Shown piece by piece: positions 31,093 through 38,500 of a stretch of 38,500 nt of DNA (within the stretch, counting starts at the first letter, position 1; each line of letters opens with the position of its first letter). Position numbers and translations under genes: made by a program. A model generated the notes under the pieces. It was not told the origin of the DNA and ran no database searches. It saw nothing but the letters and a program-made list of their open reading frames with translations. The DNA lies in NCBI GenBank assembly GCA_905221605.1, contig CAJNDS010000448.1, positions 64,001-102,500 on the forward strand. Direction: 5' to 3'. The stretch comes from Symbiodinium natans. Lineage: Eukaryota > Sar > Dinophyceae > Suessiales > Symbiodiniaceae.

Positions 31093-33363
31093 ATGGCTGT
31101 GCCTACGTTGCTGCTCTCACTTCAGCTTGTAGGTGCAGTCAATCTTGAGTCCTCTGTCAAAGCAGATGGCCCCTCCGTTGCATCTCAGGCATGAGAGTCA
31201 TGAGAGTCATGAGTATCATGAGTATCATGAGTATCATGAGTATCATGAGTCTCTTGCGTGTGGGTTTCGAGTACTCTTCCTTAAGACCCGCAGCTGAGAG
31301 GTTCCATGAGCAGAGCTGCTCACATGAAGCGGCAGCATCATATCCATCGCCCGCATGTGAAGCAGCCGGGCATGCACGCAGCTCGTACGTCGAAGGTGCC
31401 GTGCGCGCTCAATTTGGCTTGTCTTCCTAGCTTTTGTGTGCCAAAGGTACCACAGCTTGCCCCTTTCTTGGGGCGGGTCGCATGCGACCCCGAAGCTTGG
31501 CAAAACTTGGGGGGAGGGCTTGCAAGTGGAATTATTCGAATATGCCTGAATGGCATGGAACCAAGGAGCATCCTTGCAGAAATCGACGAAGCGACTCGCG
31601 ATGAGCAGGACCGGGAAGTGGACCGGCGAGCCAGCGCCCAGCATTTTTTTCCTTGTTCGTTGTACCAGGCATTGAGAGGATTTTGGAGGGTTCGGGAAAA
31701 GTGGTGAGAGGACAATGCGAGCAAGAGCGCCCGCGCGACGACTACGTTGCCACCGGTGCGGCAGGATGGCAAGCGTCCTGGCCGAAGCTTCATCTTTCGT
31801 ATCTCCGTATGGCCGTCTGGTGGGTAGTTTCTGAATGATCACCTTCATCTGGGCATGCCTGTCTGCTGCTGCTGCTGCTGCTGATGCTGCTGCGCTGTTG
31901 AGTTTGACTGAGGTTTCCAGTCATCAACGAGTGGGCCTGTGCCCTCATGTGCGCAGGACATGCGAAAGATGGTTGTTGCTCGTACAAAGACAATGCTCAA
32001 AGGGTGGGCGACGAGAACGACGGTGACAACTTCGAAGATGACACAGGCTTGTGTGAGTTTCAGGAAGGCTATGCGTTCGTCGACTCGAAGGAAGCAGACG
32101 AGTGGGCGTCTGCGGCATGCTTCGCAGGGTATGAAACCAGCAAGTGCGCCGAATGGAGGAGGGGCAGGTGCAACGGCCTCGGAAAGACAGAAACAGCATC
32201 GATGGGCCTGCCGATTTGGGAGCTCGTTTCCAGACCGTTTTTGTCTTCATGTTTGAGCTGTAGCCTATGAGTTCCTTTCAATCAACGTCTTGCGAAGAGT
32301 TGTGCTTGATACCTTTTTCCTAAAGGGGCCCAATGTCCGCCAAGGTTTGGGAAGATAACTTCGACCATCTCACCTGCGTCCCAGACAGTGCTGGCGTCCT
32401 GCGCCCAAACCCCCACTACTGGACAGCCGAAGTCGGGTACAAACGCGGCAAGGAGTTGTCGTGGTACCAGCCGCAGAACGCGGAATGCAAAGATGGCAGG
32501 CTGATTATCACAGCCAGGAGAGAGCAAACGAAGCCAGGAGCCCAGTGTGAACTCAGCAACTACAACCCCGGCGCCTCCGATCCGGTCCTCAACGATGCGT
32601 CTTGCAGCATCTGCGGCCCGCCCAACTTCACGTACGGAGCTCCCTGCGATCTGCTGCAAAATGACGACTCTGGTGCACCAGTGTGCGACTGCTCGGGGGG
32701 GGCCGAGTACACGTCAGCGTCCCTCTTGACTCGGAATAAGGTGGGAGTTTACGATATCAGGGGTACCTTATTGGGGTCCTTGCTATAAGGGGATCCCACT
32801 CTTTGCGGGCTTGTACTTTGGGGCCCCTTATTCTCGCAAACCGCCAGGTGGAGATCTCCTACGGCATGGTTGAGATGCGCGCCAAGATCGACACCCGGCC
32901 TGGCGCGTGGACTTCCCTGTGGTCTGTGGGGGATGTGGATGGCGTGCCCTGGCCCAAGAATGGCCAGATTGATATCCTGGATGCTTTCCAAGGCATGATG
33001 AAGGCGAGCGTGGTGCACGCAGGGGAGTCCGGGCTTCCCAGCGAGGCCATCCAGCATGCAGCAGCCAGGACGACTACCCCAGAGTGGGAGCAAGTGTATC
33101 ACACCTGGACCATGGAATGGGACAAGGACTTCGTGTCCATGCGCGTGGACCGGCAGGAGGTCATGAGGCTCGAGCTCTCCGTGGCGAATCCTGAGCGCAC
33201 AACGTGGCCGAACCCCTTCACGAATGACAAGAAGTTCTTCCTCATCCTGAATCTGGCCGTGGGTGGTAGTTCGGGTGGCGATCCCTCGGTTTCAGATTTC
33301 CCGGTGAAGTTCGAGGTGGACTACATCAAGTACTTCCAGAAAAAGAGTCGCACGGACCGGTAG
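31093..33363 (+). CDS. Secreted GH16-fold protein with replaced catalytic residues
   Basis: The supported parts are four. Exon 31093-31188 is a signal peptide (MAVPTLLLSLQLVGAVNL) with a CAG|GCATGA donor. A Cys-rich exon at about 31921-32123 contains EWACALMCAGHAKDGCCSY, possibly PAN/apple-like, with its edges unsettled. Exon 32345-32740 starts VWEDNFD and includes YTSASLLTRNK. Exon 32848-33363 starts VEISYGMVEMRAK and ends with LNLAVGGSSGG and VDYIKYF. The two GH16 exons join in phase 0 across a 107-nt intron. GH16 enzymes cut beta-1,3/1,4-glucans and related polysaccharides with the motif E-[IL]-D-x-x-E. Here the aligned segment at 32962-32982 reads GQIDILD, so nucleophile Glu is Gln and acid/base Glu is Asp. 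It is therefore more likely a carbohydrate-binding pseudoenzyme than a hydrolase. Additional exons between 31189 and 31920 are possible. Confidence 0.75.
31191..31252 (+). repeat. 9-bp tandem repeat ATGAGTATC
   Basis: About six to seven copies of ATGAGTATC or ATGAGAGTC, starting 3 nt after the donor of the signal-peptide exon. Confidence 0.95.
32741..32847 (+). mobile_element. Introner-like element, copy A: a whole GH16-gene intron
   Basis: The intron lies between codons ...AATAAG and GTGGAG..., with GT-AG ends (GTGGGAG ... CCGCCAG), phase 0. Its ends are inverted repeats: GGGAGTTTACGATATCAGGG at the left, and at the right the complement of GGCGGTTTGCGAGAATAAGG. Apart from a few terminal bases the element and the intron coincide. 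Relatives lie at 9868-9985 and 15165-15265. Confidence 0.8.
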
Positions 33364-34730
<1,367 letters not shown>

Positions 34731-35900
34731 ATGAAGCATGGCCTGACTTCGCTCGTCGCTGCTCCACCACCAGGCGCTGGCGCAGGCTACGACGGCTCTG
34801 GCGCCGGCTACGACGGCTCTGGCGCCGGCTATGCTGCATATGGTGGTGCGGGCTACGGCGATGCCTACCATGGCCACGGCTATGGCCACGGCTACGGGCA
34901 CGGCTATGGCCCGAGCTATGGTCATGGCTATGGCCACGGCTACGACGAGTACGGCTATGGCAGCGATTATGGAGGATACCCTCCGGAACAAGATTATGCC
35001 GGAGGAGAATACCACGACCAGGCCTCCTGGCAAGATCGCGGCTATGGGGGAGGTGAGGGCAGCCCAGTCGAAGGGGAGGAGGCAGAACCACAGGCAGACT
35101 ATGGCGAAGTGGATCCACGGCTTGGGCAAGGCAAAGATCCAGCTCTTGGCCCTGACATCGTTGATGGACTGCGAGATGTCCATGACAAGATCAAGGACGT
35201 GCGTGAGGCGTTGAACATGTATCGCATCGTGAAGGCAGATGGCAGCCGCGCCATGCAGCAGCTGGAAAAGATTCCGCGCCAGATGCCGGGAGGCGTCCCC
35301 TGGGCATCTGCCCTTGATCTTGAGCACGTGGTGGAGAAGACAAAGTACATACCAGCAGCTGACTTCGACAACCTCATCAATGGGATGCATGTCATGCAGT
35401 TGAGCCTTGCGGACACCCTCCGCAACTACCTGATGAAGAAGGCCGCTGCGCATGAGGCGGCACGCGAGTCCATGTCCGAGGCAGCCGAGGCTGCTCGTGA
35501 AGCTGCCGACCTCATCCGCGGCGGCAATCCGGATGCCACGCCCCCGCCCGAGGACGACTATGTGAACGATGAGGGCATGTATCCTGAGGACTACGACTAT
35601 GACTATGCTGCCGGCACAGTCCCTGGCGCCGGCGGGGAAAATGGAGATGAAGAGATCCCTCCCGATGCCACGTTGGAGGATCTACCGGCCTTGAACGACG
35701 TGGCCGAGCTCAAAGGCGAAGGAGTCGACCTTGAGAAAGAGAGGGAAATGATGTACGACGACAACATGGAGAAACAAATGTCGAAGATCTCCGCTGCGCC
35801 GTGGCTGCTATCCACGCTGTCATGGCAGATGCCGCACGCGCGACATACGCGGCGACGGCGGAGCCACGAAATGTTCTTGGTCTGTGCTCATCTAGCTTGA
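34731..35900 (+). CDS. Gly/Tyr/His-rich protein with helical domain, function unknown
   Basis: The ATG at 34731 is the first after an in-frame TAG at 34701, giving 389 residues. Residues 14 to about 90 are low-complexity Gly-Tyr-His repeats (GHGYGHGYG, GSGAGYDGSGAGY). Residues about 135-260 form a soluble, probably helical domain (DIVDGLRDVHDKIKDVREAL; DFDNLINGMHVMQLSLADTL; an Ala-rich AAHEAARESMSEAAEAAREA helix). An acidic Asp/Tyr/Pro-rich tail follows. No signal peptide, membrane segment or family I recognise. Low-complexity Gly/Tyr segments occur in RNA-binding and phase-separating proteins, but no RNA-binding domain is visible. After about residue 352 (KISAA) the reading becomes Arg-rich and less natural, while the +2 frame from 35801 reads VAAIHAVMADAARATYAATA. 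A frameshift or a missed intron near 35795 may therefore have altered the true C-terminus. Confidence 0.7.
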   Translation: MKHGLTSLVAAPPPGAGAGYDGSGAGYDGSGAGYAAYGGAGYGDAYHGHGYGHGYGHGYGPSYGHGYGHGYDEYGYGSDYGGYPPEQDYAGGEYHDQASWQDRGYGGGEGSPVEGEEAEPQADYGEVDPRLGQGKDPALGPDIVDGLRDVHDKIKDVREALNMYRIVKADGSRAMQQLEKIPRQMPGGVPWASALDLEHVVEKTKYIPAADFDNLINGMHVMQLSLADTLRNYLMKKAAAHEAARESMSEAAEAAREAADLIRGGNPDATPPPEDDYVNDEGMYPEDYDYDYAAGTVPGAGGENGDEEIPPDATLEDLPALNDVAELKGEGVDLEKEREMMYDDNMEKQMSKISAAPWLLSTLSWQMPHARHTRRRRSHEMFLVCAHLA

Positions 35901-37166
35901 TGCCGCAGACACCTCCGGCAATGCGATGGAGCTTGGGATTTCTGCGTATGGTCATTTTTTTGCGGAGCCCTGTGCCTTCCATCAAGCCGCCGTCGGAGCG
36001 TAGTTTGGTCCTCAGTATTGACCACCTCTTGTGCAAGGCGTGATCCCCTAGAGCACATGGAGTGATCGTGTCTCACCTGCATGGGCACTTGTCGTAACCA
36101 GGCCCCCTTCGCAGCGGAGAAGAATAGGATCCGAGCAGTCGTTTGCACAGGGGAGTCCAGCTTCCTTCCCTCGCTTCCTTAAACCCTAAACCCTAAATGC
36201 AACAAACCCCTTTCTGACAGGTTCTTATAAGCCCGAGAATGTTTACACCAGAAGTTTCCCAAAGTCACAGATCTTAGCAACATTACGAAGCTTCACCTTT
36301 CACTTTATGCCGAAAGTCCCTGTGGCTAGGAGCTGTCGATTCTTCTGCTTTCCTTCGAATAGACACAAAGTGCGGATGCTCGAAGTGAGAAATTCCGAGA
36401 ACAGCCACACTCGGAACTAGCCCGCAGGAAGCGTGGGAATTGGACCCTGGACACTCTAAAAAGCTAGCAGTCGAAGAGTCCGCCCAAGAAAAAGCTGGAA
36501 ACCCGATGAAAAAGCTAGAATCACAGAACCCGCAACGCTCGGAGGCCCTGAACCCAGAAACCCCAAAAATCCTGAATCCCTCAGGACGGGTGCGGCCACG
36601 CGCGAGGAGTGGATGCATTACTGGCTGCTGCGAGAAAGCGCCCCCAGCTCGGGACCCTGGCTCAAACTTTCTAGGAGTTTAGGCTTATGTAGGGTGGCTA
36701 AAACATTGCAACTGTTTCTCCCGTCGAAGGCCCGAAAGGGGTTAAGTTTAGTAGGGGTTCTGAAATAGCAAAGTTGTCACCTGGCTTCCGAAGTGGCTAC
36801 CCATATTACCGCCTGGCCCTCTAGGAGTTTAAGTTCAGCAGATCTGCACTTTTGCGACCATGGGCGGTCGGTGAGCGTGGGGACCGGATCTTTCGCTCTT
36901 CGTTTGAGGTTTCGGACTTGCATGGGAGATGTTTTCCACTAAACGAGACAGAACTGCAGCTGTAAAGGTGCTCAGATTGTCTCTATATCCCCCCCCCTTT
37001 TTTTTTTTTTTATTATTTTGTTTGAATAAAACCCAAGAAAACATGGTATTTCTATTAAGGTTCTAAGGGGAGTATAGGTTTTAGAGGCCTCGCTTCGATG
37101 CCACTTTTTGAGGTTCCAGATTTTTTTTGAGTATTTACCAGTCCGAGTTGCACAGCCTTCTTGAAC

Positions 37167-37234
37167 CCCTAAACCCTAAACCCTAAACCCTAAACCCTAA
37201 ACCCTAAAACCCTAAACCCTAAAAACCCCTAAAC
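37167..37234 (+). repeat. CCCTAAA array
   Basis: About nine C-rich telomere-type units. It faces the G-rich array at 37357-37390 across about 120 bp of non-repeat DNA. Confidence 0.95.
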
Positions 37235-37356
37235 GTGTGCTCGGAGGCCACTACGCTCTCGCCATCCTCAGGCAAGGGGCCAAGGGGGGTTCAGGCTTCG
37301 AGGGGATGGCCGAAGGGTGGCAGACCGAACCTAGCCACAACACAAGGCTTAGGGGC

Positions 37357-37390
37357 GTTTGGGGTTTAGGGTTTGGGGTTTAGGGTTTAA
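37357..37390 (+). repeat. TTTAGGG-type array
   Basis: About four G-rich units (TTTGGGG, TTTAGGG). It forms the downstream partner of the array at 37167-37234. Confidence 0.9.
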
Positions 37391-38500
37391 GGACAAGCCC
37401 ACGGAAGACCTGTGACGCAGAGCTTCTGCAAAGACATAGGCGTGCTTGGTCATCCCTGGTCTCCCGAAAGTCCGTAGTTGAGCATCGAGCCTGCGATTGC
37501 TGACCTCAAGGTAAGGTGTGACAACAACAAAAGCCGCAAGCTCGACACCTGAAGCCCGAAGCCCTTTGAGATGCGAAGGGCAGGCTGTCGAAGCTGGCGA
37601 GACGGTGTGTGGAGGGAGTGCAGGCCTCGACAAGCGACGGGTCTTCCGTGATTGTTCCCACACTTCTATACCATCTATTGCCATCATGGGGTTCCTGGGA
37701 CTGTGCTGTGTGTGGCGAGTTCTGCATTGCCCACATGACATGCCTTGTATGCCAGGTAGTTGGCACGGTGCTGAACATGTTCCGTGAAGCCGACACTGAC
37801 GCTGACGGGGAGCTTCTGCTGCAAGTTCTGATTCCCCCCCCCCCCCCCAGGTCTCCGATCTGCAGCTCATCATGGTCGGGGTGTGTCCTGGGTTCAAACT
37901 CGTAGAGAATAGTGCCGCCCCAGAACGAAGCCAAAAGCGTGCCGAAACCTTCCAACTCCTGACCCCGACCTCAAGACATGCCCAAAGGTCTGTATAGCCC
38001 CAATTTTCGAATGCATATGAACACACAGCCGCGAACGTAAACAACTATGAACAAGTACACACACACACAAAACATATACACATAGAATCAGCCTATATTT
38101 ACACATGCATATATATATATATATACATATACATGTATGACATATGTGCGTATATATATATATACATACATATATGCCGACCCATCATCTGTATATATCT
38201 CTCTCTATATGTAATGTTACAGTTGTTTCAAGGTGTTCGTGTAAGTGACAGCATAAGATGTAATGCATAAGTTAGTACATGAGAACAACAAATAAAAGCA
38301 GACACACCATGTGCACATATACACATACTCGACAACCAGAAATCTCTCTATTCATACATGATCATTTACATGCAAACACAACAAAGAGCCACACACACAC
38401 GTTGACTTGTCTGGAACTGATGAGACGGACGCTCGACTGGACAACATCAAGCATCACAGAACCCTCAAAAGCATCAATTGCTCTCCAACAGATGGTTCAT

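Larger units (their letters stand above)
35901..38500. other. Right end of the window, no confident gene
   Basis: It contains a short CCCTAAA block at 36179-36198, poly-pyrimidine runs near 36990-37015, the facing arrays at 37167-37234 and 37357-37390, and from about 38040 a CA- and TA-rich tract (ATATATAT, CACACACA) to about 38400. The only exon candidate is the open segment between the two facing arrays. Confidence 0.4.

Overview
The window looks like nuclear DNA of a dinoflagellate. This is inferred from four things. Introns obey an AG|G rule at both ends, and most 5' splice sites are GC, with a few GT and GA. Every gene I could join exon by exon lies on the + strand. (CCCTAAA)n/(TTTAGGG)n telomere-type arrays are scattered throughout. 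Short inverted-repeat elements sit in introns and intergenic DNA. The enzyme set (plant-type dihydrodipicolinate reductase) fits a lineage with a plastid history. No rRNA, tRNA, CRISPR array or prokaryotic operon signal was seen.

Layout, left to right. (1) 299-2338: an intronless gene for a charged, helical protein with nine C-[TS]-F-x-P type motifs. (2) 2339-7092: no confident gene; it holds one MITE-like element (5595-5744) and telomere-type arrays. (3) 7093-16044: a ten-exon gene for a secreted mosaic protein (signal peptide, DUF5011-like and SbsA-like Ig domains, RCC1-like CWG repeats, FN3-like modules). (4) About 16045-19160: unresolved; it contains a possible minus-strand membrane exon. 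(5) 19163 to about 20890: an ATP-grasp-like protein; its open frame then runs into GA-rich simple repeats. (6) 22538-30011: a sixteen-exon dihydrodipicolinate reductase gene (lysine/diaminopimelate pathway). It was reconstructed junction by junction and has exons as short as 30 nt. (7) 31093-33363: a secreted GH16-fold protein whose catalytic Glu residues are replaced. (8) 34731-35900: a Gly/Tyr-rich N-terminus followed by a helical domain, function unknown. (9) 35901-38500: no confident gene; arrays and AT/CA repeats.

The most interesting structure is in the introns. The 107-nt intron inside the GH16 gene is itself a terminal-inverted-repeat element, and relatives lie inside two introns of the mosaic gene, so it looks like an introner family. 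Separately, telomere-type arrays in resolved introns show a polarity: G-rich TTTAGGG sits a few bases after 5' splice sites, and C-rich CCCTAAA sits just before 3' splice sites. Two further MITE-like families, one with two copies, also occupy introns. The genes do not form an evident pathway together. Exon joins were made by eye from frame, splice-site pattern and remembered family motifs; no alignment was run.
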